A DNA stretch of 64,000 nucleotides from JAYODW01 sp038116745 (GCA_038116745.1 JAYODW010000004.1:1-64000), one strand, 5' to 3'; shown: positions 1 through 8,804, numbered from the stretch's first letter. A program made the numbers and translations. Notes: a model not told the origin generated them from the sequence alone.

Positions 1-810
1 ACCGGTAAGGAAGTCCTGGCCCGGGCGCTGCACGACCTCAGCCCGCGCAAAGATCGGGATTTCATCGCCATCAACTGCGCCGCAATCCCTGAAAACCTGC
101 TTGAAAGCGAGCTGTTCGGATACGAGAAAGGCGCGTTCACCGGCGCGGGCAAGCAGACCCGAGGCAAGCTCGAGTATGCCGACGGCGGCACCCTGTTTCT
201 TGACGAGATCGGCGACCTACCGGGAGCACTCCAGGCCAAACTGCTGCGTTTCCTGCAGGAGCGAGTGATTGAGCGAATCGGCGGGCGCAGCGAGATCCCG
301 GTTGATACGCGGGTGATCTGCGCCACCCACCAGGACCTCAAGGCGCAGATCGTCGCCGGCACCTTCCGCGAAGATCTGTTCTATCGGATCAGCGAACTTT
401 CCCTGACCATCCCCCCGCTGCGCCAGCGCGCCGGCGACGCCGTACTCATCGCGCGCGCGCTGATCCAGCGCTTCGGCGATCTGCATCACGGCAAGATCCG
501 CGACCTGAGCCGCGGCGCGGTAGAGGCTGTTGGGCTTCATGACTGGCCGGGTAACGTGCGCGAGCTCGAGAATCGGGTAAAGCGGGCTGTAATCATGGCG
601 GAAGGTAAGCTGCTTGAGCCTGAGGATCTCGAGCTGTCCCGCGCTCGCGAGGCAGTAACCCTGAAAGACTATCGCGACGAAGCAGAGCTTAAAGCGCTCA
701 AGCGCGCCCTCACAGCGAGCGATGGACAGATCGGTAAGGCGGCCGAGATCCTTGACGTCAGCAGACCGTCGGTCTACCAGCTGTTGAAGAAGTTTGATTT
801 GAAAGCCTGA
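1..810 (+). CDS. prsR: Sigma-54-dependent PEP-CTERM-type response regulator (3' part)
   Basis: The reading frame is open from base 1, so the gene starts outside the window. The visible 269 residues begin inside the AAA+ domain just after the Walker A loop (TGKE). They contain the sigma-54 contact loop GAFTGA, the Walker B segment GGTLFLDEIGDLP, a second AAA region (LRQRAGD, DWPGNVRELEN) and a C-terminal Fis-type helix-turn-helix (GKAAEILDVSRPSVYQLL). NtrC-family activators use these parts to open RNA polymerase-sigma-54 promoters. The C-terminal wording VSRPSVYQLLKK resembles PrsR, the regulator of PEP-CTERM/exosortase loci. A PEP-CTERM-like gene with a -24/-12 promoter lies 8 kb away, which supports that reading. 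The N-terminal receiver domain and any partner kinase PrsK are not visible. Confidence 0.85.
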   Translation, partial: TGKEVLARALHDLSPRKDRDFIAINCAAIPENLLESELFGYEKGAFTGAGKQTRGKLEYADGGTLFLDEIGDLPGALQAKLLRFLQERVIERIGGRSEIPVDTRVICATHQDLKAQIVAGTFREDLFYRISELSLTIPPLRQRAGDAVLIARALIQRFGDLHHGKIRDLSRGAVEAVGLHDWPGNVRELENRVKRAVIMAEGKLLEPEDLELSRAREAVTLKDYRDEAELKALKRALTASDGQIGKAAEILDVSRPSVYQLLKKFDLKA

Positions 811-922
811 GCCCTCCGCGCGCGCCGAGCATTTGTCCACAGGCGCAGAGGGTGTACCTGGGCAGTGCGGTTGCTTGAGCACCGCGGCCTCAGTCGCGCT
901 CAGACGCGTCTGTGACAGACGG

Positions 923-1948
923 TCAGACCACCTCCTCTCCGCTGGCCTCCGGCAACTCTGCCGGCGTGTATTCGTTCAGAAAATAGAGCGGACGCCCTTT
1001 GGTCTCGTTGAACATCCGGCCGACATATTCACCGAGCACGCCGAGGCCCATCAGCTGCACGCCACCGAGCATCAGGATCACGACCATCATGGACGGATAG
1101 CCGGGAACAGGTTCACCAAACAACAGGGTCTTCAACACAATCCATCCCGCATGAAAAAAGGCGACACCGGCAATAAGAAGCCCGAGATAAGTCGCCGCCT
1201 TCAGAGGGAAGGTTGTATACGAGGTGATCCCCTCCAGCGCAAACGTCCACAGGCGCCAGTAGTTAAATTTGGTGTTGCCGGCATATCGCCGGTCGCGCTC
1301 ATAAGGAAAGGCAATCTGGGGAAAACCGATCCAGGCAAACAGCCCTTTCATGAACCGCTGCGTTTCAGTGAGCTGATTGAGGGCGTCCACCGCGCGACGG
1401 CTCATAAGGCGAAAATCACCTACGTCGGCCGGCATGCGCACCCGATTAGTGTGCTGGATCAAGCGATAAAACAGATAGGCGGTCGTGCGTTTCAGTACGC
1501 TCTCGCCGGCGCGCGAGGTGCGCTGCCCATAAACCACATCGTAGCCCCGCTCCTGCCACAGCCGTACGAACTGCGGGATCAGTTCAGGCGGGTCCTGCAG
1601 GTCAGCGTCGATCACGACCACCGCTGCACCGCGGGCGTGATGGAGCCCGGCGGTCATCGCGACTTCCTTACCGAAATTGCGGCTCAGATCGACGATGGTG
1701 ATACGCGGGTCCTGCTGGCGCAGCGCGCGGATGATCGCGAGGGATTGATCAGCACTGCCATCGTTGACGAAGACGACCTCGCTCGGCAGTGCCAACGCGG
1801 CCAGAACATCGCTGAGACGGCGGTGGAACTCAGCCAGGACTTCGGATTCGTTGAAAACCGGAACAACCACAGAGATCCCGCACTGTGCAAGGCCGCTTGC
1901 TGCAGAGCGCGGGGCGGTCACGGCGGCTTCCCGGAAGCAAAAGTCCAA
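923..1948 (-). CDS. Polyprenyl-phosphate glycosyltransferase, GT2 (GtrB/DPM1-like)
   Basis: This 341-residue protein has an N-terminal GT-A domain: SVVVPVFNES at about residue 25, FVNDGSADQS, and the metal-binding region VVIDADLQDPPEL. Two transmembrane helices follow in the C-terminal third (LGLLIAGVAFFHAGW and MMVVILMLGGVQLMGLGVL). This is the GtrB/ArnC/DPM1 layout. Such enzymes load a sugar from a nucleotide donor onto polyprenyl phosphate at the inner face of the inner membrane. It is the last gene of a four-gene minus-strand operon and overlaps the upstream gtrA-like gene by 31 bp, which fits flippase and synthase acting together. The sugar cannot be deduced. Confidence 0.9.
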   Translation of the reverse strand: MDFCFREAAVTAPRSAASGLAQCGISVVVPVFNESEVLAEFHRRLSDVLAALALPSEVVFVNDGSADQSLAIIRALRQQDPRITIVDLSRNFGKEVAMTAGLHHARGAAVVVIDADLQDPPELIPQFVRLWQERGYDVVYGQRTSRAGESVLKRTTAYLFYRLIQHTNRVRMPADVGDFRLMSRRAVDALNQLTETQRFMKGLFAWIGFPQIAFPYERDRRYAGNTKFNYWRLWTFALEGITSYTTFPLKAATYLGLLIAGVAFFHAGWIVLKTLLFGEPVPGYPSMMVVILMLGGVQLMGLGVLGEYVGRMFNETKGRPLYFLNEYTPAELPEASGEEVV

Positions 1949-2334
1949 TGCCGGTTGGCGAAAAAGCCGAGGGCAAGTACAACACCCGTCGCGACGAGTT
2001 GGGCGAGCAGATAGTTCAGACCGCGGCTGACCAGGACAGCCACGATGAGTCCGTTCAAAGCGGCACCGGCGAACGCAACGAGTGCAAAACGTATCCCGGC
2101 TAAGCGATGACCGGCATCACTGCGGAACGTGTAGCGATAGTTGAGACAGTAATTGACCAGCGCGCCGGTCAGTGCACCGCCCACGGCGGCCACGGCGGCA
2201 TTAACACCGCAGAGCTCGACAAGGACGACGAGCAGCCCGTAGTGCGCGCCGGTTCCGAGCGCTCCCGCACCGCTGTAGCGGAAGAACATCCAGCCGATGG
2301 AGGCGATCACGGAGCCGCTGCGAGCTGAGTTCAA
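1918..2334 (-). CDS. GtrA family small membrane protein (putative lipid-linked sugar flippase)
   Basis: This 138-residue protein has four predicted membrane helices with the GtrA family pattern: RYSGAGALGTGAHYGLL at the start, then GALVNYCLNYRYTF, and a C-terminal ALGFFANRHWTF. GtrA proteins are thought to move polyprenyl-phosphate sugars across the inner membrane. The gene starts 1 bp from the stop of the upstream glycosyltransferase gene and overlaps the start of the GT2 gene, so all three are probably translationally coupled. The family call is firm; the flippase role is family knowledge rather than something visible here. Confidence 0.88.
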   Translation of the reverse strand: MNSARSGSVIASIGWMFFRYSGAGALGTGAHYGLLVVLVELCGVNAAVAAVGGALTGALVNYCLNYRYTFRSDAGHRLAGIRFALVAFAGAALNGLIVAVLVSRGLNYLLAQLVATGVVLALGFFANRHWTFASGKPP

Positions 2335-2335
2335 C

Positions 2336-3748
2336 TCAGCCCGCCTCCATCGTTTGAAGAGCAGCTCGAGGGGCTCTCGTCACCGTTCCCTTCCGCGCGC
2401 TCGCCACGAGGAGCAGGCATTGCGCCACGAGCAGACCTTCGAACGGTTTTCGGTAGCGTCCCTCGTTGACCGCCAGCGCGAGCAGGCCCTGGAAGAAAAA
2501 CCAGGTCAGCAGCAAGGCCGGCAGCAGTCGCTCGCGCTGCCGGTGCCTCAGCCGGATGGTCGCGACGAGGCAGACCAGGGTCAGTGGAAACCAGAGCCAG
2601 CGTGTCCAGCGGTTGCACTGCCCGATGAACCGGTTGGTATCGGTATCCGGCCAGCTGTGGCTAAAGAAGAGCAGCAGCAGGTTGTCGTAAGTCAAACGGG
2701 CGTAGCGCGCCAGGTCGGTCGGCGGCAAGGCGTCTCCCGCCTTGCGCCATCCCGCAGCGCCAGCGTCGAGGTCGACCAGGAATTCGAAGTGGCCTCTGCG
2801 CATGCTGCGCCAGTCGGAGAAGGGTTCGAAGGTCGGGGCTGCGGGCGCCGGGGACTGGAACCGGTATACCGCCCCGCCGCTTTGTCTGACGGTCGATTCG
2901 AACTCAATCGAGAAGCGTAAGGCGCCGGATCTACTGTACAGAGCGTTCAATGCGCCGATCCCATGAGGTGATACCACCCGCGCGACAGACCAGCTGCGTC
3001 CTGCCAAAGGGACAAGAATAAATAAAAGCATCAGGATTGAGCACAGCGCCTTGCTCGGTTTCTGTGCTTGCTCCAGCCATAGCCATAGCATCGTGACCGC
3101 CGCAAGCGGGATACAAATTCCCCGAGTCAGACCAACGCAGATCCAGAGACCTACAGCGAGCAGAAAGCTCCGCAGATCCTGCTTGCGCCGACAGCGCCAG
3201 CTAGCCCATAACGCGGAGCCGAGAAGAGGGAACATCAATGTTTCCTGCATGAAATAGCTGTAGATCGCTGACCAGGAGGGCAGTGCAGCCAGCAGCACCC
3301 AACCGAACAGCGCCAGATCAGGGGAATTCGGAAGTAACTCCCGTAAAAAACGGTACCAGCACCACGGCGCCAGGAGGGTCAAAAGCGCTGTCCAATAGAA
3401 CACCAGAGGCCGCGAACCCGCGGTCAGTTTCGCCAGAATCGACAGGTAAAGCTGATAGCCCACAGGATCGATCACGGTAAAGGGCTGTGTATCCAATGGA
3501 TGAGTGCCAAGCCACCAGTGCCGTCCCATATCGGTGCTGCCGCTGCTGTCCAGCGGATTGAACTCATAGACCAACCAGACGCGGTAAATACACGCAGCAA
3601 ACAGCACCATCAGGAGCACGGCGCGCCGGATGGACAAGGATTGAAGTTTTCCTGTGATCGCGAGTTGTGAAAGTTGACTCATCTGCCGACCCAACGCGGC
3701 ACCAGAAGCAGAGGGCAAACCACCACTACTCGCGCCCTCCAAGGACAT
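2336..3748 (-). CDS. Integral-membrane glycosyltransferase-like protein (GT-C fold, GT39/ArnT-like)
   Basis: This 470-residue polytopic protein has about ten hydrophobic helices. A first helix (AVLLMVLFAACIYRVWLVYEF) is followed by an extracytoplasmic loop with acidic residues (SSGSTDMGRHWWLG). That is the usual place for catalytic Asp residues in GT-C transferases that use polyprenyl-linked sugars. Later helices include LLTLLAPWCWYRFLRELL and LLTWFFFQGLLALAV, and a larger soluble loop sits around residues 270-350. It lies in an operon between an isoprenylcysteine-methyltransferase-like gene (23-bp overlap) and gtrA. The likely role is transferring a sugar from the lipid carrier made by the neighbouring GT2 to a protein, lipid or polymer. 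The start could also be the internal ATG at 3682. Confidence 0.72.
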   Translation of the reverse strand: MSLEGASSGGLPSASGAALGRQMSQLSQLAITGKLQSLSIRRAVLLMVLFAACIYRVWLVYEFNPLDSSGSTDMGRHWWLGTHPLDTQPFTVIDPVGYQLYLSILAKLTAGSRPLVFYWTALLTLLAPWCWYRFLRELLPNSPDLALFGWVLLAALPSWSAIYSYFMQETLMFPLLGSALWASWRCRRKQDLRSFLLAVGLWICVGLTRGICIPLAAVTMLWLWLEQAQKPSKALCSILMLLFILVPLAGRSWSVARVVSPHGIGALNALYSRSGALRFSIEFESTVRQSGGAVYRFQSPAPAAPTFEPFSDWRSMRRGHFEFLVDLDAGAAGWRKAGDALPPTDLARYARLTYDNLLLLFFSHSWPDTDTNRFIGQCNRWTRWLWFPLTLVCLVATIRLRHRQRERLLPALLLTWFFFQGLLALAVNEGRYRKPFEGLLVAQCLLLVASARKGTVTRAPRAALQTMEAG

Positions 3749-5033
3749 CGTCCGCCGCTTGAGGCGGGCTTCCTGGAGAACGATACCGAAAACCTGGGAA
3801 GACCCTGCTTACCCAGCGAAAAATCCCGTTTTCATTCATCCATTCTGCATAGGCGACGTAATCGGCGTCCTCTGACATATGCAGTTCTTCAGACAACGCT
3901 CTGAGCATGTACAAGGCATTAAGAGACAGCAGGGCGGTGCAATGCATTAGCGCAGCGCCGCTGCCTTCAATCGAGAGAAATGGCATAGAGGCGAGCCAGA
4001 ACCCTAGATTCTTACTGATATAAGCCGGATGTTTCGTGTAACGATATGGCCCCGTGGTAATGAGACCGCGGTTCGTGAGGTTCGAAAAGCGGCAGCCGAA
4101 GACCGCGGTCGCCCACGCAAACACAACTGCCGCGAAAACAATAGCTCCGGCCCACAGGGTCAGTAGAACAGGGGAATTCGCGAGCCAGTCGTACCACTGG
4201 CGCCCGTCACTGTAGCCAACCAAGAGCCAGCTTAAATGCTGATTGACCGGGGGGTAACACAACAGGCACACGAGCCAGCCCCACCAGAAGGGATGCGCGC
4301 TGCGGATGTGACTGTCGAGGATCCTCAGCGTCATGGAGTAACCGACGGTAGCAAAACACACATCAAGCAAATAGGTGTAGTGCATGAGCACAAAAGCTGA
4401 CCGGACCACTGAGTCGGGACGCGGCGATGGCATCTGCAGCGAAAACAGAGACACCGTGCTGATCACCATAATTGGCAGAAAAAAAGCTTTCACGGCCCAA
4501 CCCAGCAAAAAGTTGAGTTGCTTGCGCCAGTCTATTCCGGACCACTGCAGCAACACGATGCGGCCCATCGCACTGTAGCTATCCTCAGGCTCCGCCATCA
4601 TGGCGTCGACCACCACGATGTACGGTACTGCCACAATGGCGAGCAGCGGTCCAAGCAGGAGGAGATGATCCCAATACGGCTGAAACTCAAGATCTCGATA
4701 CCAGGGCGCAATGGCGTAGTACGACGCGATCAAGCCCAGCACAACACCGAGGCCCAGCAGTTTAAGAAAACAGCGGCGCCAGTTAATACGCGTCCGCCAA
4801 ACCCCATTCCAGTAAATGAGACCGCTGCTAGGACGCGCGTAGGTTTTTCTCAGAACCAGCTCAACGAATAGAAAAAACGTAGCAAGAACGATGACGCTCA
4901 TCAGAGCGGAGAGGTACGCCGAGCATCCAAGGACCCTGGCCAGTGCCGTACATACGAGCACCAGGAGCATGGCTGCGAGGGCCTCGCTGTGCGGCACAGT
5001 CGAAGATGACCCCGGGGTGTCAGTCATCGTCAT
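3726..5033 (-). CDS. Polytopic membrane protein with C-terminal isoprenylcysteine/phospholipid methyltransferase-like domain
   Basis: The product has 435 residues and about nine to ten membrane helices. The last 120 residues carry the signature of the ICMT/PEMT membrane methyltransferases: GLITTGPYRYTKHPAYISK, followed by a helix and then EELHMSEDADYVAYAEW, where such enzymes bind S-adenosylmethionine. The first 300 residues form a membrane module that I do not recognise (WRKQLNFLLGWAVKAFFLP and similar). It is the first gene of the glycosyltransferase operon. Methylation of a lipid carrier, glycan or prenyl-like substrate is possible, but nothing fixes the substrate. The ICMT-like tail is clear and the N-terminal half is of unknown function. 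Confidence 0.75.
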   Translation of the reverse strand: MTMTDTPGSSSTVPHSEALAAMLLVLVCTALARVLGCSAYLSALMSVIVLATFFLFVELVLRKTYARPSSGLIYWNGVWRTRINWRRCFLKLLGLGVVLGLIASYYAIAPWYRDLEFQPYWDHLLLLGPLLAIVAVPYIVVVDAMMAEPEDSYSAMGRIVLLQWSGIDWRKQLNFLLGWAVKAFFLPIMVISTVSLFSLQMPSPRPDSVVRSAFVLMHYTYLLDVCFATVGYSMTLRILDSHIRSAHPFWWGWLVCLLCYPPVNQHLSWLLVGYSDGRQWYDWLANSPVLLTLWAGAIVFAAVVFAWATAVFGCRFSNLTNRGLITTGPYRYTKHPAYISKNLGFWLASMPFLSIEGSGAALMHCTALLSLNALYMLRALSEELHMSEDADYVAYAEWMNENGIFRWVSRVFPGFRYRSPGSPPQAADDVLGGRE

Positions 5034-5593
5034 CGTGATTAAAAGTCAAGAGAATGAAACCAGTTCTGGGTGAGCGAATTCTGCGCATGCGCATCGAACT
5101 CACCGATGGCAGTCCAGAAATCTGCTTTTCGCGACAACGCTCGGGTTTTCGGGTGCAGTGAGGCTGGCCTGTTCCGCAGCAGATAAATTCATCTTATAGC
5201 GCTGTCGTCGCCGGTGGACCCTTCGAGCCCGAAGTTTACGGCAGGAGCTTTACCCGCGGTTCAGATACCTACCTGCGACGGGCGTTTCGCCCGTACGGCA
5301 AATCTCCGCTGCAGCGTCAGCGCGATCCTTGCTGGACCGCACCAACCGGTTCTATGAAGCCTGTCTTCCGATTTAAGGTGGAGTGACAGCAGGTACCGAC
5401 GGTGCTGATGTGGTTGTTGGAGCGGCTACGCCTGGTGTCCCACCACATTGGCGTTTTCCTCGTGGCTTTCTGTATGCCGTGCGGCAGAACAAGCACCGAA
5501 TGAGGGCCGGCAAAGCTCTAGCGGGCCAAACAGAGAGAGAAGGCCCTGTTCAGGGCCTTCTTCACTGCAAAACACCCGTCTCTCAGGCAGGAC
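5034..5593. other. Intergenic region with no recognised gene
   Basis: This stretch of about 560 bp lies between the methyltransferase-like gene, which starts at 5033 and runs left, and the subtilase gene, which ends at 5594. Only short open frames of 50-60 codons occur, with no recognisable protein motif or ribosome-binding site. It should contain the promoter of the membrane operon, but no convincing -35/-10 pair was found. The only clear element is the terminator hairpin at 5539-5560. Confidence 0.5.
5539..5560 (-). terminator. Rho-independent terminator of the subtilase gene
   Basis: A perfect 10-bp inverted repeat (GAAGGCCCTG / CAGGGCCTTC) with a two-base TT spacer lies 34 bp beyond the stop codon of the subtilase gene. 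On the minus strand it is followed by a pyrimidine run (TCTCTCTCTGTTT). Confidence 0.75.
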
Positions 5594-7668
5594 TTATCTC
5601 TTACGACCCTTTGAGCTTGTGGTCGTCGTCGTATCCGTCGTCGTCGTATCCGTCGTCGTCGTATCCGTCGTCGTCGNNNNNNNNNNNNNNNNNNNNNNNN
5701 NNNNNNNNNNNNNNNNNNNNNNNNNNNNNNNNNNNNNNNNNNNNNNNNNNNNNNNNNNNNNNNNNNNNNNNNNNNNGTCGTCGTCGTATCCGTCGTCGTC
5801 GTATCCGTCGTCGTCGTATCCGTCGTCGTCGCGCCCACGGTGACAGTAATCGAAGTTTCCGCCTGATTACCGGCAGCATCGACCGCTCTCGCCAGTATCG
5901 TGTGTGAACTGCCCTTGGTCACCTTACGTGTGTTCCAAGAACAGGAGGCAGAGCTTGTACCGGAGCATTTCAGGCTACCGTCCACAAAAACGGACACCTG
6001 CACTACAGCCACATCGTCTGACGCGGCCGCGGCAAGCGAAACCGATGAGGTCGACACCGATGCGCCGTCCGATGGGCTGACAATGGCTATTACCGGCTCT
6101 GTGGTATCCACGACGTTCGTTACCTCTACTTCGACGCTCGTCGAATCGGACTGATTCCCGGCTTCGTCGAAGGCACGCAGGACGAGCCGGGTCAGGCCGT
6201 TACTAACGGATGAAGAGTCCCATGCGTAACTGTAGCTGGTCGTCGTGTCGCTCCCGATCAGACGGCCATTGGCGTAGAGCTCCACGCGGCTGACGCCGTA
6301 GTTGTCTGTGGCCTCACCGATGATGGTGACTATGCCGTCAACCGAAACTCCGCCTGCGGGTTGCGTGATGGATACACTTGGCGGCTGACTGTCGCTTGGC
6401 GAGCTGTTCTGCGCCGCGCTGACCGCGGCAAGCGCATTGATACGCCCGAAGCCGAAACGGTTGTCCCAGCCGGCTGTTCCAACATCAACCGCTGTCGTTT
6501 GCAGCAAGGCTTCCAGTTGACTCGGTGTCAGCTGCGGATTGACCGACATCATCTGCGCGACTACCGCTGATACAAGCGGCGCCGAGAACGAAGTTCCAGC
6601 CGCCCAACCGTAACCCCCACCCTGCCACGTGGTCGCGATCTGCTCGCCCGGCGCAGCAAAGTCCACGTCATTACCGAAGGACGAAAAGGACGCCAGCGCA
6701 TCGGAGGAGTTGGTCGCTGAGACCGTCAACAAGGTGTCGTTCGGCGCCATACCAGTGTCCACAGCATTATTGCCCGCCGATACCACCACAACTGCGCCCT
6801 TGCTCCGGGCATAAGCCGCTGCCGAACTTATAGTCTCGGACTCGGCCAGCCCTGGCCCGTAGCTAAGGTTAATGACTCGCGCGCCATTATCCACCGCCCA
6901 CACGATCCCGCTCGCCATATCGCTCCACAGCGCCCAACCCGTCGAATCGTTTGTTATCCGCACAGGCAGGATCTTCGAACCGAACGCCGGCGCCGCGACA
7001 CCGATGCCGTTGTTAGACGCAGCTGCTATCGTCCCCGCAACCGCCGTACCGTGGCCATTCAATGGTGTCGTATCGGCGGTGCCTGACACCACGTTCCGCC
7101 CGGACAACAATTGCCCCTGAAGATCCGGATGCGTAGCCTCCACCCCATCATCCAGCACTGCAACGACGATCCCGGAACCATTTGCTACGTCCCAAGCTTC
7201 AGCCACCTGCATTTTAGGCAGATGCCACTCGTAGGACAGATACTGATCGTTTACGACCACCGCCGGTTCCGCCGCCGCGTCTGTTTCCGCAAACTCGATA
7301 TTCGGGTTCCGCCGCAGTCGTTCCGCGGACTGCTTTTCCAGTCCCGGGGGCACTTTCATCTTGCGCACACTCAGTCCCGCCAGACGGGTCGAGCCCTGAC
7401 CGCCGGCCTGCTCCAGCACACGGTCCAGCACCGCCTCTGGCAAACCGCCTTTCGGTGCGACCAGGATGTGGCCTGAGGCAAAACGCTCTTCGTTGGAAGC
7501 CGGACGGACTGGACGCTCTGCCAGCGGTCCCCGCGAGTCTGAGGCGCCAGTGTTCGCCGGTGGAGCCGCGTTCGCTGTGCCCAGAAGGCTAGCTGCCAGC
7601 GCCAAGACGGTCAGTGCGTGACCTCGCGCTCTTCTGGATAAAACTGCGCTGTGTAGCTTAAATTTCAT
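5594..7668 (-). CDS. Secreted subtilisin-like serine protease (S8) with Ig-like domains and a Thr-rich repeat tail
   Basis: A signal peptide (TVLALAASLLGTANA, cleavage near residue 34) precedes an I9-like propeptide and an S8 catalytic domain. The triad is visible: Asp173 in VAVLDDGV, His206 in NGHGTAVAG and Ser360 in GTSFSAP, with the oxyanion Asn300 in VSAGNN. Two Ig-like repeats follow (from about residues 430 and 525), each with the pattern VELYANGRLIGSD / VSVFVDGSLKCSG. A (DTTTT)n tail comes next and is interrupted by the N gap. The gap length of 100 breaks the frame. Read in phase, the protein continues ...TTTTSSKGRKR and stops at 5594-5596, so the longer frame running to 5518 is an artefact. 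It is extracellular; the Thr-rich tail may be a stalk or glycosylation site. No PEP-CTERM or type IX signal is seen at the end. Confidence 0.9.
5622..5831 (-). repeat. 15-bp coding tandem repeat (DTTTT) flanking an assembly gap
   Basis: The unit GTCGTCGTCGTATCC occurs three full times plus 10 bases before the gap and three full times plus 10 bases after it. On the minus strand each unit encodes Asp-Thr-Thr-Thr-Thr. The copies are identical, which suggests recent expansion and explains the assembly break. The true copy number is unknown. Confidence 0.95.
5677..5776. other. Assembly gap (100 N) inside the subtilase repeat
   Basis: Exactly 100 N form a placeholder gap. The left flank stops 10 bases into a 15-bp unit and the right flank begins a new unit. 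The missing sequence must therefore be 5 plus a multiple of 15 bases for repeat register and reading frame to hold; 100 does not satisfy this. Confidence 0.95.
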
Positions 7669-7835
7669 GTCGGATTCCCCGCACCTGTTTTTACCGTGCC
7701 CTGTGCACGTCGTGGTCAGGATGAAAGTCTGCCCGGGTCAAAGCAAGCGCCATGTTTTCAATTTGCGACACCCGTCACGAATAATCCACCTGCGACCGGC
7801 CGGCTCATCAAACGAGAGCGTCCCGCTTAGACACA

Positions 7836-7857
7836 AAGGGCGCCACGGGGCGCCCTT
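7836..7857 (-). terminator. Rho-independent terminator of the PEP-CTERM-like gene
   Basis: A 9-bp perfect stem (AAGGGCGCC / GGCGCCCTT) with a four-base loop lies about 60 bp past the stop of the minus-strand gene at 7917. On the minus strand it is followed by TTTGTGTCT. Confidence 0.75.
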
Positions 7858-7916
7858 GCGTTTGCGGTGTGGTTTACGGTATCAATTTTTGAAACCGTTG
7901 CCGCTCCCGGCTCGCG

Positions 7917-8804
7917 TCAGCTCATGTAGCGACGTCGCAGCATCGGGGAGCCGAAAACCGCCAGCAGTACCAGCGCAATCCCCATCAACCCAGGAGTACC
8001 CGGCTCCGCGAGGTCACAGGAAGAGAAACAGCCGCTGCTGGTACTCGACTGGCCGCCACCGCTGGAGCTGGAGCTGGAGCTGGAGCTGGAGCTGGAGCTG
8101 GAGCTGTACCAAGTAGCATCGTGGGAGTAGGGTGCGACCTTCTGGGTGTCTACGTCGTCTCCTGCTACATAGGCATCGCTATCCTTGGAATAGAGATCAA
8201 AGTGGACATTGTAGGGCGAATTCCAGTTGGAAAAATCGAGGCTGATTTTCTCCCAGATCATGTCGTCACCACTGGTATCCAAAGTCCAGCCGTTTGGGTT
8301 CGCCTGGACATCTACCGCTGCAGCAGTGCCCTCCGTAGTATCGAATCTGAACCCAAATTCCATAAACCAGGTGTCAAAAATCCCATGCGGGGCTATATCT
8401 TGACCGTCGTGTTTCGGGTCATCGTCCGGCGTCGGCGGTGTTCCCCACACCCAATTACTCAGAGATACGGTTGAAGACGTACCCGAAATAAGGATACTTC
8501 CCAGAGAACCCGGATCGAAAGTGCTGCCGATTGAATAATCCCCGGCACACCCTTCACAGGACTGTGCAGGATTGTAATCGGCAGACACCAACGCTAACGA
8601 GATGTAGTAGATGCCGGTGGTATCAAAATCGTTTTGCCCTTCTGGCGTCTGCAGCGCGTAGAGATCGACGCTACTACCATTTAAAGCGGTATCGTCGCTG
8701 GCCCATCCGCCGTCTGGGCTACCGAGCTGCAGGAAAGGCGCCGCGCTTGCGTTCATGGCCACCGCGAGACCGATTCCACTGATCAGACCAGATATTTTGT
8801 TCAT
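7917..8804 (-). CDS. Secreted protein with PEP-CTERM-like sorting signal (choice-of-anchor N-like)
   Basis: This 295-residue protein has a signal peptide (ISGLISGIGLAVAMNASA). Its beta-rich body contains IYYISLALVSADYNP, PHGIFDTWFMEFGF and KVAPYSHDATW. A run of about 15 serines follows, then GCFSSCDL, and a C-terminal tripartite signal: EPGTPGLMG, a hydrophobic helix (IALVLLAVFG) and an RRRY basic end. The tail matches PEP-CTERM exosortase substrates except that the first Pro of PEP is Ala. The HGIF and PYSHDA motifs recall the choice-of-anchor N family. The RBS AAGGACGG sits 5 bp before the ATG. A sigma-54 promoter and two upstream boxes suggest control by PrsR. It is probably exported, processed by an exosortase encoded elsewhere, and kept at the surface or in the matrix. 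Confidence 0.82.
   Translation of the reverse strand: MNKISGLISGIGLAVAMNASAAPFLQLGSPDGGWASDDTALNGSSVDLYALQTPEGQNDFDTTGIYYISLALVSADYNPAQSCEGCAGDYSIGSTFDPGSLGSILISGTSSTVSLSNWVWGTPPTPDDDPKHDGQDIAPHGIFDTWFMEFGFRFDTTEGTAAAVDVQANPNGWTLDTSGDDMIWEKISLDFSNWNSPYNVHFDLYSKDSDAYVAGDDVDTQKVAPYSHDATWYSSSSSSSSSSSSSSSGGGQSSTSSGCFSSCDLAEPGTPGLMGIALVLLAVFGSPMLRRRYMS
8062..8106 (-). repeat. 6-bp coding tandem repeat (poly-Ser linker)
   Basis: CTGGAG is repeated seven and a half times. On the minus strand it reads AGC TCC and encodes the Ser tract before the sorting signal. Because the unit is two codons, copy-number changes alter linker length without shifting the frame. Confidence 0.9.

Noticed and set aside
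901..921. CAGACGCGTCTG palindrome and CGTCTG-TGA-CAGACG hairpin after the GT2 stop
   Set aside because: The stem is only 6 bp with no T-tract, which is too weak to call a terminator between the convergent genes.
833..2014. 393-codon plus-strand open frame
   Set aside because: It is antisense to the GT2 and gtrA-like genes, both of which have strong family motifs.
5622..5831. Direct repeats that could suggest a CRISPR array
   Set aside because: The units are 15 bp with no spacers, and translate to DTTTT inside a protease gene.
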